Shown piece by piece: positions 1 through 8,784 of a stretch of DNA of 64,000 nucleotides; within the stretch, counting starts at the first letter, position 1; the number at the start of each line of letters is the position of its first letter. The stretch spans positions 1-64,000 of the forward strand of contig UCIT01000047.1 of the NCBI GenBank assembly GCA_900472625.1. The letters run 5' to 3'. A program made the position numbers and the translations under genes. The notes below the pieces were generated by a model. That model did no database searches. It was not told where the DNA came from and saw nothing but the letters and a program-made list of their open reading frames with translations. This DNA is from Hyphomicrobiales bacterium. GTDB taxonomy: Bacteria; Pseudomonadota; Alphaproteobacteria; Rhizobiales; Rhizobiaceae.

Positions 1-27
1 ACCAAAGTCTTCACGCCAGAGCCTTTT

Positions 28-1314
28 TCAACAGCCTGCTAGTGCCGTTTCTTCCTCGTCCTCCCCGCAGGCTGCCATCGCGGCCTCCAAGGTAAACCCT
101 GCGGGATATACGGACAGACTGCGCAGGAGGCACCGCTCTTCTTCGGGCAACAACTCATAGCTCCAATCGAGTGCAGCCCGAAGCGTGCGGTGTCGAGGCA
201 AAGCAGTGCGGCGTCCGCCGGTCAGAAGCACGAAACGGTCATCCAATCGGCCGGCGATCTGTTGAAGCCCCAGCGTGGCGGCACGGGCGGCGGCGAACTC
301 TATAGCCAGTGGAATTCCATCGAGATGCCTGCAAATACCCGAGATTATCGAAACCCGCTCCTCGCTAATCGTGAAGTCGGACTGCAACGCCCGTGTTCGA
401 GCGACGAACAACTGAACCGCACTGTGAGTTAAAGGATCACCAACCTTATCGTTCACGGGCACATCAAGCGGGGGAACACGATATGTGAACTCCCCTTCGA
501 TCCGGAGAAGTTCCCGACTCGTCGCGAGAACCGAAACGTTCGGGCAGGCGCGCAGCATGGCCTCGACCATCTCGGCAGCGGCATCTACGACATGTTCGCA
601 GTTGTCGATCAGAAGCAACATTTTTCGGTCGCCAATTGCCCGCGCAACGAGCTCGGCGGAGACGTCGTCGCCTTGAAGGCGCAAATCGAGAGCCTGTGCA
701 ATTGTCGTGGGAACAAGATTTGGATCCGAGAGGGAAACCAGCTCCACAAAGAATGCATCCCCATCGATCGTCGGCAGAAGGCGGCGCGCGACTTCGGACG
801 CGAGTACGGTTTTTCCGATCCCGCCGGGTCCCGTTAGGGTCACGATTCTATAGGCCGACATGAGTGTTGCGATATGAGAGATTGCAGCCTGGCGGCCGAT
901 CAGCTCGGACGCCGCCGAGGGGATGCTCGTAACAAAACCCTCTCTTCCGCTCGACCGCACGGGCGTAGCGGGCCTCGGGTCGGCAAACCGATTTTCCGGC
1001 TCCGTCCACTCGCCGAGTAGTCGATATCCGCGACCGGACACGGTGCGCAGCAAGTCTCTGTCCTTTCCAAGCGCACGCCGTATTGCAGAGATATGAACCT
1101 GAAGGGTGTTGTCCTCGACAACCATTCCGGGCCACACGCGCTTCATCAGTTCGTCTTTCGTGACGATCCGACCCGCAGAAACAGCAAGTGTTTCGAGGAT
1201 TTCGAACGCGCGACTGCCGAGCGGTATCGGAGCGCCCATCGCACGCAGCTCTCGCTTTTTTACATCAAGCTCCCATCCCGAGTGCTCGAAGAGGCCTATC
1301 TCAATCTGTCCCAA
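28..1314 (-). CDS. Winged-helix transcriptional regulator with NB-ARC-like ATPase domain (possibly truncated)
   Basis: 428 residues. Residues about 8-100 form an OmpR/CadC-type winged helix (LGSRAFEILETL, then a recognition region ending TVSGRGYRL). A P-loop ATPase follows, with Walker A TLTGPGGIGKTVL near residue 160 and Walker B KMLLLIDNCEHV near 230. Proteins of this architecture usually run to 800-1000 residues with C-terminal TPR-like repeats. This one stops just after the ATPase module, so a premature stop or frameshift is likely, but the window edge prevents a check. It is transcribed away from the FixJ-like gene at 1562, with a regulon-type motif 54 bp upstream of its start. It is probably a cytoplasmic DNA-binding regulator of unknown ligand. 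The domain call is firm; completeness is uncertain. Confidence 0.8.
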   Translation of the reverse strand: MGQIEIGLFEHSGWELDVKKRELRAMGAPIPLGSRAFEILETLAVSAGRIVTKDELMKRVWPGMVVEDNTLQVHISAIRRALGKDRDLLRTVSGRGYRLLGEWTEPENRFADPRPATPVRSSGREGFVTSIPSAASELIGRQAAISHIATLMSAYRIVTLTGPGGIGKTVLASEVARRLLPTIDGDAFFVELVSLSDPNLVPTTIAQALDLRLQGDDVSAELVARAIGDRKMLLLIDNCEHVVDAAAEMVEAMLRACPNVSVLATSRELLRIEGEFTYRVPPLDVPVNDKVGDPLTHSAVQLFVARTRALQSDFTISEERVSIISGICRHLDGIPLAIEFAAARAATLGLQQIAGRLDDRFVLLTGGRRTALPRHRTLRAALDWSYELLPEEERCLLRSLSVYPAGFTLEAAMAACGEDEEETALAGC

Positions 1315-1367
1315 AGCGACCCGAATCTATCTGGTTCAACCGCCTCGATAAAAACACAGAGGGGCAG

Positions 1368-1382
1368 ATTGCGCCAAGGGTA
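1368..1382 (-). promoter_or_regulatory. Copy of shared 15-bp motif upstream of the winged-helix ATPase gene
   Basis: On the minus strand this reads TACCCTTGGCGCAAT. It matches the consensus AYACCWTNGKNCAAT most clearly in its right half and lies 54 bp before the start at 1314. It is one of the weaker copies. Confidence 0.35.
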
Positions 1383-1561
1383 CTTCCACAACTGATAAGA
1401 GATTACTTCAGCTTTTTTCAGAATCTCTCACACCACTTAAGTCGCGGACACCTGCGTGTTGGTTTAAAAACGCGAAGCAACTTCAGAACGAGGGAGCGTG
1501 AAGCGTTCATAACATCTCCCAGCCGCAGCACGTCGCGCGCACGATCGAAGAGGACGAAGGC

Positions 1562-2227
1562 ATGACCCCCACACAAAACCCTACTGATCTCTCGACAATG
1601 GCGACACCACTCTACGGCGATGCCTTGGTCGCCGTTTTGTATAACGGCACCGAATTCGATCCCAATTTGCATCTACATATTTCGAGCATCGGCCAACGAC
1701 TACAACGTTTCAACTCGGCGCAAGACTTGCTGAGCAACGCCCAATCCGGGTGCTTCAGCTGCCTCCTCGTTGACGCAAGCATGGCCGATCTGCCGGTTTC
1801 GGATCTGGCGCGGTTGATTTGCTCCTTCGCGGTGCACTGCCCAATCATCGTTGTCACCCCGAGGAACAGTCCGGCAACTTCTGTTGCCACGACCAGATTT
1901 CGAGTGACCTTCCTCCCCAAGCAGGATGATCCCGCCGTAATATTAGAGGAGATGAACGCATCGGTACGTGCGTTCAACGAGGCAAACCGTCTGGAAGCCT
2001 ATTTTCTCACGCTGACGCCGCGAGAACGTCAAGTCATGAAGTTCGTGGTGGAAGGTTTGCTGAACAAGCAGGTGGCCTTCGAGTTGAATATTAGCGAGAT
2101 CACCGTCAAGGCTCATCGTGGCCGGCTAATGCGGAAGATGAACGCCAGAACACTTCCCGACCTTTTGTATATGGCCGCAAGACTTGGCCCCGCGTCAGGC
2201 TCGTCCGAAAAGCTGCCGGCGTTCTGA
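1562..2227 (+). CDS. FixJ/LuxR-family response regulator with degenerate receiver
   Basis: 221 residues. The C-terminal LuxR/FixJ helix-turn-helix (about residues 148-210) has LTPRERQVMKFVVEGLLNKQ and ISEITVKAHRGRLMRKM. It is almost the same as the regulator at 19539, so the two probably bind similar DNA. The N-terminal domain has receiver length, but where FixJ has an acidic DDD cluster this protein reads AVLYNGTEF. The usual K-P element is replaced by LPKQDD. A possible acceptor Asp remains in LLVDASMADL. It may therefore act without normal phosphorylation. A purine-rich GAGGACGAAGG precedes the ATG. It is divergent from the winged-helix ATPase gene. Confidence 0.85.
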   Translation: MTPTQNPTDLSTMATPLYGDALVAVLYNGTEFDPNLHLHISSIGQRLQRFNSAQDLLSNAQSGCFSCLLVDASMADLPVSDLARLICSFAVHCPIIVVTPRNSPATSVATTRFRVTFLPKQDDPAVILEEMNASVRAFNEANRLEAYFLTLTPRERQVMKFVVEGLLNKQVAFELNISEITVKAHRGRLMRKMNARTLPDLLYMAARLGPASGSSEKLPAF

Positions 2228-2271
2228 GGCGCCGCCGCGCACTCATGTTTGAGCACTCTCTTAGCGTACCG

Positions 2272-2286
2272 ACACCATTGGACAGT
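2272..2286 (+). promoter_or_regulatory. Copy of shared 15-bp motif upstream of the Tat hydrolase gene
   Basis: ACACCATTGGACAGT, 88 bp before the start at 2374. It shares the ACACCATTG core with the palindromic copy at 19391. Confidence 0.5.
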
Positions 2287-2373
2287 AGCGCATTTCTACC
2301 ACCTGTCTGAAATGGACTCCCAAGGGTCTGTCATGCGGCAGGCGCTCAACAAGCGATCTTTGGAGACACAGCC

Positions 2374-3411
2374 ATGAGCAACTCAAACAATGCGACCTGG
2401 ACACGCCGCTCCTTTGCCGGAGCGGCACTCGGGCTGACGGCCGCAGGAATCCTCGCACGGCGCGTCGAAGGTGCTGAGCAAAGCAAAACGCCGGTACGGC
2501 ACAGGAACATGGGCCTGGTCGCCGACAAGCGTATCGACGCCGGAGACCTGAATGTCGGATACGCCGAGCTCGGTCCTGAAAACGGCTCCCCGGTTATGTT
2601 GTTTCACGGCTGGCCCTACGACATCAACGCCTTCGCCGAGGTGGCGCCTGTGCTCGCGGAGCGGGGTCATCGTGTGATCGTTCCGCATCTGCGCGGATAC
2701 GGCAGCACCAGGTTCTTGTCCGATGATACGATGCGCAACGGCCAGCAGTCGGCGCTGGCCGTCGATGCCATCAAGCTGATGGACGCCTTGAAGATTGAAA
2801 AGGCGACGCTCGCCGGGTTCGACTGGGGCGCGCGGACCGCCGACATCGTCGCCGCGCTCTGGCCGGAACGATGCAGGGGCCTGGTGTCCGTCAGCGGCTA
2901 TCTTATAGGAAACCAGGCTGCCGGAAAGGCGCCCCTGCCCCCAGGCGCAGAATTTCAGTGGTGGTACCAGTTCTACTTCGCTACCGACCGAGGTCGCGAC
3001 GGCTACGAGAAATACACGAACGACTTCGCCAAGCTGATCTGGCGTCTCGCCTCGCCGCAGTGGAAGTTCGACGACTCCACCTTCGAACGGAGTGCAGAAG
3101 CATTTGCCAATCCCGATCACGTTCCGATTGTCGTTCATAACTACCGCTGGCGTCTGGGCCTGACGCAAGGTGAAAAGAGGTTCGACGAATTCGAGACCAA
3201 GCTTGCGTCCGGTCCCGAAATCCATGTGCCGACGATCACGATGGAAGGCGACGCCAACGGAGCGCCTCATCCTGATCCCAAGGCCTACGCCGCAAAGTTC
3301 AAGGCGAAATACGAACATCGTCTCGCAGCCGGAGGGATCGGCCACAATTTGCCGCAGGAGGCGCCCGAGGCGTTCGCCAAGGCGGTGAGAGACGTCGATT
3401 CCTGGGCGTAA
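2374..3411 (+). CDS. Tat-exported alpha/beta hydrolase, epoxide-hydrolase-like
   Basis: 345 residues. The N-terminus has a twin-arginine signal (TRRSFAGAALGLTAAG), so export as a folded protein to the periplasm is expected. The hydrolase fold is clear: HGWP oxyanion-type motif near residue 78, and nucleophile elbow GFDWGAR near 150 with Asp as nucleophile, which is typical of epoxide hydrolases and haloalkane dehalogenases. A C-terminal GIGHNLPQEAP supplies the likely catalytic His. TTGGAGA lies 7 bases before the ATG. It is a separate unit behind its own copy of the shared motif. The substrate cannot be read from sequence. It is distinct from the two longer EHN-type epoxide hydrolases at 15923 and 26697. 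Confidence 0.85.
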   Translation: MSNSNNATWTRRSFAGAALGLTAAGILARRVEGAEQSKTPVRHRNMGLVADKRIDAGDLNVGYAELGPENGSPVMLFHGWPYDINAFAEVAPVLAERGHRVIVPHLRGYGSTRFLSDDTMRNGQQSALAVDAIKLMDALKIEKATLAGFDWGARTADIVAALWPERCRGLVSVSGYLIGNQAAGKAPLPPGAEFQWWYQFYFATDRGRDGYEKYTNDFAKLIWRLASPQWKFDDSTFERSAEAFANPDHVPIVVHNYRWRLGLTQGEKRFDEFETKLASGPEIHVPTITMEGDANGAPHPDPKAYAAKFKAKYEHRLAAGGIGHNLPQEAPEAFAKAVRDVDSWA

Positions 3412-3572
3412 GCAACCGGGGTCCAGACGCGCATAATTATCGAAAATATGGATGATCTCCATCCGAAAAACCAGACTGGCGCGGCATCGCCTGGTCGTGA
3501 GATGGAAGCGCTTTGGCCAGGAAGGCGTCAGACGCCTTGGCTCCGGGTGCGAGCCTATTGAAAGGATCAACA

Positions 3573-4610
3573 TTGGAAATAGGTATCGATAGTTTTGCGA
3601 TGCTCTTGCCCGAACCTGATACGGATCGACTGCAGTCGGCAGTCGATCGCATGGAGAGCGTGCTTGCCGAGGTGGAGCTGGCGGACCAGGTGGGTTTGGA
3701 CGTCTTCGGAATGGGCGAACACCACAGGGAGAACGCGCTCGATTCCGCGCCCGCCGTGATACTTGCCGCAGCGGCGGCGCGTACCAGGTCGATAAGGCTG
3801 ACGAGCGCCGTCGCCGTTCTTAGCGCCTCCGATCCTGTGCGGGTTTTTCAGGAGTTTGCAACGCTGGACCTGATATCCCGAGGACGGGCTGAGATCGTGG
3901 TCGGTCGTGGCTCTTCCATTGAGGCCTATCCGCTATTCGGCTTCGACCTGAGGGACTACGATGCGCTGTTTGCGGAAAAGCTGGACTTGCTGCTCAAGAT
4001 CAGGGAGCAACCCAACATCAAGTGGCAGGGCCGGTTTCGTCCTGCAATCAATGGCGAAGGCGTCTTTCCTCGTCCGCATCAGTCCAAATTGCCGATATGG
4101 CTCGGCGTCGGCGGCACGCCCGAATCCTTCGTCCGCGCCGGGACGCTCGGCCTCCCTCTGATGGTGGCGATCATCGGCGGAAGCTTCGAGCGCTTTTTGC
4201 CGCTGGTCGAGCTCTATCGCCGAGCGTGGCTCGCCAGCGGGCATCCCGCTGAAAACCAGCGGGTAGGCGTCCATGCTCTTGGATTTGTCGGAGAGACTGA
4301 CCAGGCGGCAAAGAGAGCGTTTTTCCCCGGCTGGTTCCAAATGTTCACGGACGCTGGAAGAGAGCGCGGCTGGCCGCCGCCGACAAAGGCCCAGTTCGAG
4401 CACATGTGCGGGCCGGGTGGCGCGTTCCTTGTCGGCAGCCCACAGACGGTGGCTGCCAAAATATCTCATGTTAACAGAACGTTGGGAGGCATTGCTCGCA
4501 TCACCTTTCAGATGAGCACGGCCGCGCTCGACGCGGAAGCGATGCGTCGTTCGATCGAGCTGCTGGGGACCGACGTCGCGCCTTTGGTGCGGGGGCAGCC
4601 GCGCGACTAG
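3573..4610 (+). CDS. LLM-class flavin-dependent oxidoreductase
   Basis: A luciferase-like monooxygenase fold protein that would use reduced flavin. Typical signs are LADQVGLDVFGMGEHHRE, then VAVLSASDPVRVFQEFATLD and ISRGRAEIVVGRGS. A TTG at 3573 is preferred as start because AAAGGA sits 6 bases before it and family homology begins there (LEIGIDSFAMLLPE). An upstream ATG at 3513 would add 20 atypical residues. From the TTG the protein has 345 residues. It follows the hydrolase gene by about 160 bp on the same strand and may be co-transcribed. The substrate is unknown. It converges on the SnoaL-like gene at 4657. Confidence 0.85.
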   Translation: MEIGIDSFAMLLPEPDTDRLQSAVDRMESVLAEVELADQVGLDVFGMGEHHRENALDSAPAVILAAAAARTRSIRLTSAVAVLSASDPVRVFQEFATLDLISRGRAEIVVGRGSSIEAYPLFGFDLRDYDALFAEKLDLLLKIREQPNIKWQGRFRPAINGEGVFPRPHQSKLPIWLGVGGTPESFVRAGTLGLPLMVAIIGGSFERFLPLVELYRRAWLASGHPAENQRVGVHALGFVGETDQAAKRAFFPGWFQMFTDAGRERGWPPPTKAQFEHMCGPGGAFLVGSPQTVAAKISHVNRTLGGIARITFQMSTAALDAEAMRRSIELLGTDVAPLVRGQPRD

Positions 4611-4656
4611 CTGGTGCGCGCCGCGAGAGCGCCGACGTTTGCCGGCGCCCATTTCT

Positions 4657-5118
4657 TCAGCCGAAGATCATTTTCTGATAGGCAGCCAGCATCAGCGGAT
4701 CCTCGACAGACCCATGGTGATGAAGCTGTCGCCAACCGCCGTCCTTGCGTACAAACCACCGGGTCGTCCGGAAGGCGAGAGCAAGTGTCTCCGTCGCCGT
4801 CTGAGATATTCCGCGTTCGCGGCCAACGAACAGATGCCACTCGTCACCGCCCTGGCTCGTGAAATCGTGGAAGGTCACCTGGACCTTTGCCTCGCCCTTG
4901 AAGAGCTTTGAATACCCGTCAGCGATCTGGTCCCAACCGCGGCGGATGCCGCCGATCGGGTTGTCCATGCTGGGATCCGAGCTACCAAGCCAGACCTCTT
5001 CAAGCCCTTTGAGATCGCCAGCGTTGAAGGCCCGATAGAACCGTATCAAAGAATCCAAGGCGGTTCCATCGTCCTGCGTCGTCTCGCTGCCGTTAACTTC
5101 CGTGAGATGCCGGTCCAT
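4657..5118 (-). CDS. SnoaL/NTF2-like domain protein
   Basis: 153 residues forming a single NTF2-like alpha+beta barrel. The helical start LIRFYRAFNAGDLKGLEEVW is followed by strands ending in RTTRWFVRKDGGWRQLHHHG, the usual last strand of SnoaL-like or DUF4440 proteins. There is no signal peptide, so it is probably cytoplasmic. GGAGAAAAGAA precedes the ATG. A copy of the shared motif lies 129 bp upstream, placing it in the same putative regulon as the neighbouring oxidoreductases. Members of this fold bind or isomerise small hydrophobic molecules. The specific role here is unknown. Confidence 0.75.
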   Translation of the reverse strand: MDRHLTEVNGSETTQDDGTALDSLIRFYRAFNAGDLKGLEEVWLGSSDPSMDNPIGGIRRGWDQIADGYSKLFKGEAKVQVTFHDFTSQGGDEWHLFVGRERGISQTATETLALAFRTTRWFVRKDGGWRQLHHHGSVEDPLMLAAYQKMIFG

Positions 5119-5246
5119 TTCTTTTCTCCGTACTTCCTAAGAGGTGGCTGACACACTTGCAAGGTTTGTAACTCTCGTCGTGCTGGCCGACTTGGTTTAT
5201 CCGTCTCGTCGTCTGTGCAGCATGCGCAATCGATGCCGACCCATCT

Positions 5247-5261
5247 ATTGTACGATGGGGT
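5247..5261 (-). promoter_or_regulatory. Copy of shared 15-bp motif upstream of the SnoaL-like gene
   Basis: On the minus strand this reads ACCCCATCGTACAAT, preceded by TCATCGGCG. Similar TCGG-rich flanks precede the copies at 17278 and 26616. It lies 129 bp before the start at 5118. Confidence 0.55.
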
Positions 5262-5319
5262 CGCCGATGAATTGGAGATAGGCAACGATCGTATCGGAGG
5301 AGATCGAAGCGGCTAATGT

Positions 5320-6546
5320 TCAAGTGGATCGAACCGAGCGCTCTACGATCTTTGCCTTCCGCTCGCTTGGAAACAGCAGGATCATCGCAACATAGATCCC
5401 GGCGCCGACTACAACGGCGATGCTGGCGACGGCAAGCGCGAGGTCGAACCCGGCGTCCACGTTCACCACCTGCCTCATGATCACTCCGACGGCAGGCGGC
5501 CCCATGATCTGTCCGATCGCGAACACCGCCGTCAGCAGTCCCATGTAACGCGCGTGGTGGCTCGATCTGATCCGCCTAACTTCGTTCATGGCGAAGAAGC
5601 TGATCGCAGTGAAGGGCAGGCCTACCAGAACGCTGCTGATAGCAAGACCAAAAGCGTCCTGCCAGACGACCGACAGCCCCACTCCGACCGCCTGCACGAG
5701 GTACGCGGCAATCAGATGGAGGCGCACGTCGGCGCTATGCCCCACGCGCGCCGCCAGGAGTGATCCAACGACTGCCGCGGCACCGAACAGCGGCCAGAAG
5801 ACGGTGAGCAGGGGCGAACCGGGAACGCTGTTCTTCGCGATTACCGGAAGATAGGTTGCCGTGATGATGTAGCCGAAGCCGGCCAGCCCGTAAGCCATGG
5901 CGAAAAGAGGTATTTCCGCCTTTGGCACCTTGCCGGAGGCGCGCGTAGGCGCCCCCACCGAATAGGCGTCGGCCGGTTTCGCGCTCTTGCCGAATGTCTT
6001 CCAGATGATCCCGCTGATGATCGCCGAGATCGCCGCGAATACCAGCCAGGCCGTGTGACCGGTAAGCCCGAGAATGGTCATCCCGCTGGCGGCCAGGCCG
6101 GTCACGGCGATGCCTGCGCCTGGTCCCGTGAATATGGCGCTTCCGATCGATTTGCCGGTTCCAGAGAGCTGGGCGAGACACCAACCAGAGGTGAAGACGA
6201 ATCCGATCGCCGAAGCCACACCCGCCAAGAACCGAAGAGCGACCCAAGCTTCGGCATAGGGCGCAGACATCAGCGCCGTAAGCAGGACCGTGGACACCAG
6301 CGTCACGCGTATGACGAAGGTATGATCCCACCTTCTGGGTACCGCCATCGCCGCCAATGCACCGGCCAGATAGCCGACATAGTTGGCAGTCGCGAGTTCT
6401 CCGCCTCGCGAAAGATCAAGGACGCCGTCGTGCAGCATCATCGGCAGGATTGGAGTGAATGCGAACCGACCGACGCCCATGGCGATGGCGAGGGACGCCG
6501 ATCCAGCGAGCACGACCAGATATGGGCTGGGGCTGTGTTTAGACAT
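5320..6546 (-). CDS. MFS transporter, YbfB/YjiJ-type
   Basis: 408 residues from the ATG at 6546, with about 12 hydrophobic helices. The N-terminal GVGRFAFTPILPMM is a hallmark of the YbfB/YjiJ family of major facilitator transporters. The start at 6546 (MSKHSPSP) is chosen over 6579 because AAAGGA lies about 7 bases upstream and the first helix follows directly. It sits 140 bp downstream of the nitronate monooxygenase gene on the same strand and may be read from the same promoter. The substrate is unknown; export of a small organic compound handled by the neighbouring enzymes is an inference. Confidence 0.85.
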   Translation of the reverse strand: MSKHSPSPYLVVLAGSASLAIAMGVGRFAFTPILPMMLHDGVLDLSRGGELATANYVGYLAGALAAMAVPRRWDHTFVIRVTLVSTVLLTALMSAPYAEAWVALRFLAGVASAIGFVFTSGWCLAQLSGTGKSIGSAIFTGPGAGIAVTGLAASGMTILGLTGHTAWLVFAAISAIISGIIWKTFGKSAKPADAYSVGAPTRASGKVPKAEIPLFAMAYGLAGFGYIITATYLPVIAKNSVPGSPLLTVFWPLFGAAAVVGSLLAARVGHSADVRLHLIAAYLVQAVGVGLSVVWQDAFGLAISSVLVGLPFTAISFFAMNEVRRIRSSHHARYMGLLTAVFAIGQIMGPPAVGVIMRQVVNVDAGFDLALAVASIAVVVGAGIYVAMILLFPSERKAKIVERSVRST

Positions 6547-6685
6547 GACGCTGTCCTTTGTTTGGAGAAATGTCGCCACGAACTCGGGCGACGGCTCCCC
6601 TTCAGTTAGCTTGGTCCACGTCTGCGTGAACCATCTGTCTGCGGCAGGCTGTCTGCCGCGATCCGGAGGGATCTGCCGGATGCCG

Positions 6686-7771
6686 TCAGGTAGGACTGCG
6701 GCGTGCGATCACGTCCAACGCCGACTGGTAGAGCTCTCGCGTCAATTCCTCGGCACCAACTTTCAAAGCAAGACGGGAGGCCTGACCCGCCCAGAGGTTG
6801 GTAAAATCGTTCCTCGACTCAGCCTCGGCTTTTGCTCTGATAGGTACGAGAGCTCCTCCGGCGGTTGGAAATGCAGGCACGGCGTCTGAGATCGGACCCA
6901 GATCGCGCATCAGCCTATTTACGACGCCTCTCGCTGGACGGCCGGTGAAAACGTTCGTTATCGCGGTGCTGTCATCTCGGGCGGAAGCCAGCGCCTCTGC
7001 GTGAAGTGCGGGAATCCTCGCCTCTGGGCAGAAGAGGTATGCCGTGCCGACTTGGACGGCGGCAGCTCCAAGCATCAGAGCAGCGGCGACACCACGCCCG
7101 TCGGCGATCCCGCCAGCGGCGATGACTGGCACCCGTACCGCATCGACCACCTGCGGCAGGAGCGCCATGATCCCAACCTGTGTCGTCATGTCCTGGCTCA
7201 AGAAATTCCCGCGATGTCCGCCGGCCTCGAAACCCATGGCGATGACTGCGTCCACGCCGTTTTTTTCGAGCCAGACGGCCTCGGCGACGGTCGTCGCGGA
7301 CGACATGATCTTCGCCCCTGCCGCCTTCACGCGCTGGACCAGCGATCTGTCGGGCAGCCCGAAATGAAAGCTCACGACTTCCGGTTTCAACTCCTCGACC
7401 ACCTCGCAGAACGCATTGTCGAATGGTGCACGACCCGCTGCGGCGATCGGCGCGGCAGGGTCGAGTCCAGCGTCGACGAAGTATGGGGCGAGCAAAGCTC
7501 TCCATCGCATCTGCGCTGCCGGATCTTCGGCGGGTGAAACATGTGAGAAGAAGTTCACGTTCACGGGCGCGTGGGTGGCGGCGCGAATCTCATGGAGGGC
7601 CTGGCGCAGCCCCTCGACGGTCAAAAGTGCGCTTGGGAGAGACCCCAGACCGCCGGCCTTGGCCGCGGCGACGACCATTTCGACCGTCGTCGCGCCGGCC
7701 ATCGGGGCCTGGATGATGGGAAGCTCAATTCCAAACAGGTCGAGAATTCGGCGATCGGGCCAGCGGGTCAT
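6686..7771 (-). CDS. Nitronate monooxygenase (2-nitropropane dioxygenase family)
   Basis: 361 residues with an FMN-dependent TIM barrel. Family motifs are IELPIIQAPMAGATTVEMVV at the N-terminus, GGLGSLPSALLT, VNVNFFSH, GFEAGGHRGNF (flavin phosphate region) and PVIAAGGIADGRGVAAALML. These enzymes oxidise alkyl nitronates, including the toxin propionate-3-nitronate, to carbonyl compounds and nitrite; the natural substrate here is not known. AAGGAG lies 5 bases before the ATG. It is divergent from the SDR operon at 8059, and two opposed copies of the shared motif (7832 and 7881) lie between them. Confidence 0.9.
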   Translation of the reverse strand: MTRWPDRRILDLFGIELPIIQAPMAGATTVEMVVAAAKAGGLGSLPSALLTVEGLRQALHEIRAATHAPVNVNFFSHVSPAEDPAAQMRWRALLAPYFVDAGLDPAAPIAAAGRAPFDNAFCEVVEELKPEVVSFHFGLPDRSLVQRVKAAGAKIMSSATTVAEAVWLEKNGVDAVIAMGFEAGGHRGNFLSQDMTTQVGIMALLPQVVDAVRVPVIAAGGIADGRGVAAALMLGAAAVQVGTAYLFCPEARIPALHAEALASARDDSTAITNVFTGRPARGVVNRLMRDLGPISDAVPAFPTAGGALVPIRAKAEAESRNDFTNLWAGQASRLALKVGAEELTRELYQSALDVIARRSPT

Positions 7772-7831
7772 GTGGACTCCTTGTCATGCGTGACGTTGCG
7801 ACGCTGATACCCTCGGCCACGACCCGCGTCT

Positions 7832-7846
7832 ATTGGACCTTGGTGT
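7832..7846 (-). promoter_or_regulatory. Copy of shared 15-bp motif upstream of the nitronate monooxygenase gene
   Basis: On the minus strand this reads ACACCAAGGTCCAAT, 61 bp before the start at 7771. It forms a divergent pair with the copy at 7881. Confidence 0.5.
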
Positions 7847-7880
7847 CCTTGGAGAGCGACCCGATCCGAAGGTATCGGGA

Positions 7881-7895
7881 ACACCTTGGTACAAT
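7881..7895 (+). promoter_or_regulatory. Copy of shared 15-bp motif upstream of the SDR-RidA operon
   Basis: ACACCTTGGTACAAT, preceded by GTATCGGGA. It is a strong match, differing from the copy at 26616 at two positions. It lies 164 bp before the SDR start at 8059. Confidence 0.55.
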
Positions 7896-8058
7896 ATCGG
7901 GTCCGGCTTTTCGGCGCGATGGTCTTGGCAGAGCGGACGACGGCGCGACCGCCGGGCAGCTCCCGGCCGATGGCTGGATCAACGCATCGCACGAGGAACA
8001 AAGCGACGACCGCCACCCGGCGGCCGAAGGAACCCTCGTCGCCAGAACGGAGGCAGGC

Positions 8059-8784
8059 ATGAGCGTGCATAAGACTGTTGTCATCACCGGCGCGTCGCAA
8101 GGAATCGGGGCCGGACTGGTCAAGACGTTCTTGGACAAGGGTTGGAACGTCGTCGGAACATCCCGGAACATCAGCGAGAGCACGCTGTTCGATCGCGCAG
8201 GCCGGCTGGAGCTGATCAACGGCGACGTCGCGGATCCCGAAACCGCCGAGCGGGTGGCGACGGCGGCGGTGGAACAATTCGGTTCGATCGATGCGCTCGT
8301 CAACAATGCCGGGGTCTTCTTCACCAAACCGTTCCTCGAATACACAATTGAAGACTTCCGCCGCCTATGCGCGACGAACGTCGAAGGATTCCTCCACTTC
8401 ACGCAGCGCGCCATCGAACAGATGCTGCGCCAGAAATCCGGCGGCAGCATCGTGACGATCACGTCGTCACTGACGGACCATCCGATTGCCAGCGTGACCG
8501 CATCGCTTCCAATGGTTACCAAGGGCGGTCTCAACGCCGTCACTAAGAGCCTCGCGCTGGAGTTTGCCAAGGACAACATACGGGTGAACGCGCTCTCGCC
8601 TGGCGTCGTCGACACTCCTCTTCACGCGAAAAACCCGCGGGCCTTCCTCGAATCCTTGTCGCCGATGGGGACTATCACGGCGGTTCAGGAGATCGTCGAC
8701 GGCGTCGTCTATCTGACGGAATCGTCCAACATCACCGGGGAGGTGCTGCACGTCGACAACGGCGCACATCTCGGCAAATGGTAG
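8059..8784 (+). CDS. Short-chain dehydrogenase/reductase (SDR)
   Basis: 241 residues. A Rossmann fold with TGASQGIGAGL (NAD(P) binding), a DVADPET loop, NNAG and the catalytic Ser region SIVTITSSL. The usual YxxxK is replaced: at that position the protein reads ASLPMVTKGGLNAVTKSLA, so the canonical Tyr appears to be missing while the Lys remains. Activity may therefore be altered. The ATG at 8059 has GGAGG 5 bases upstream; the frame stays open further upstream to 7786, but homology begins at MSVHKTVVITGA. It is first in an operon with the RidA, crotonase, hypothetical and hydrolase genes, and overlaps the next gene by 7 bases. Confidence 0.88.
   Translation: MSVHKTVVITGASQGIGAGLVKTFLDKGWNVVGTSRNISESTLFDRAGRLELINGDVADPETAERVATAAVEQFGSIDALVNNAGVFFTKPFLEYTIEDFRRLCATNVEGFLHFTQRAIEQMLRQKSGGSIVTITSSLTDHPIASVTASLPMVTKGGLNAVTKSLALEFAKDNIRVNALSPGVVDTPLHAKNPRAFLESLSPMGTITAVQEIVDGVVYLTESSNITGEVLHVDNGAHLGKW

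Noticed and set aside
2383..3573. 396-codon open frame on the minus strand
   Set aside because: It is antisense to the Tat hydrolase gene. Its sequence is rich in Arg, Gly and His without any domain, and the plus-strand gene is clearly real.
5735..6331. 198-codon frame overlapping the MFS gene on the same strand
   Set aside because: It is Arg/His-rich frame-shifted translation of a membrane protein gene with no start signal.
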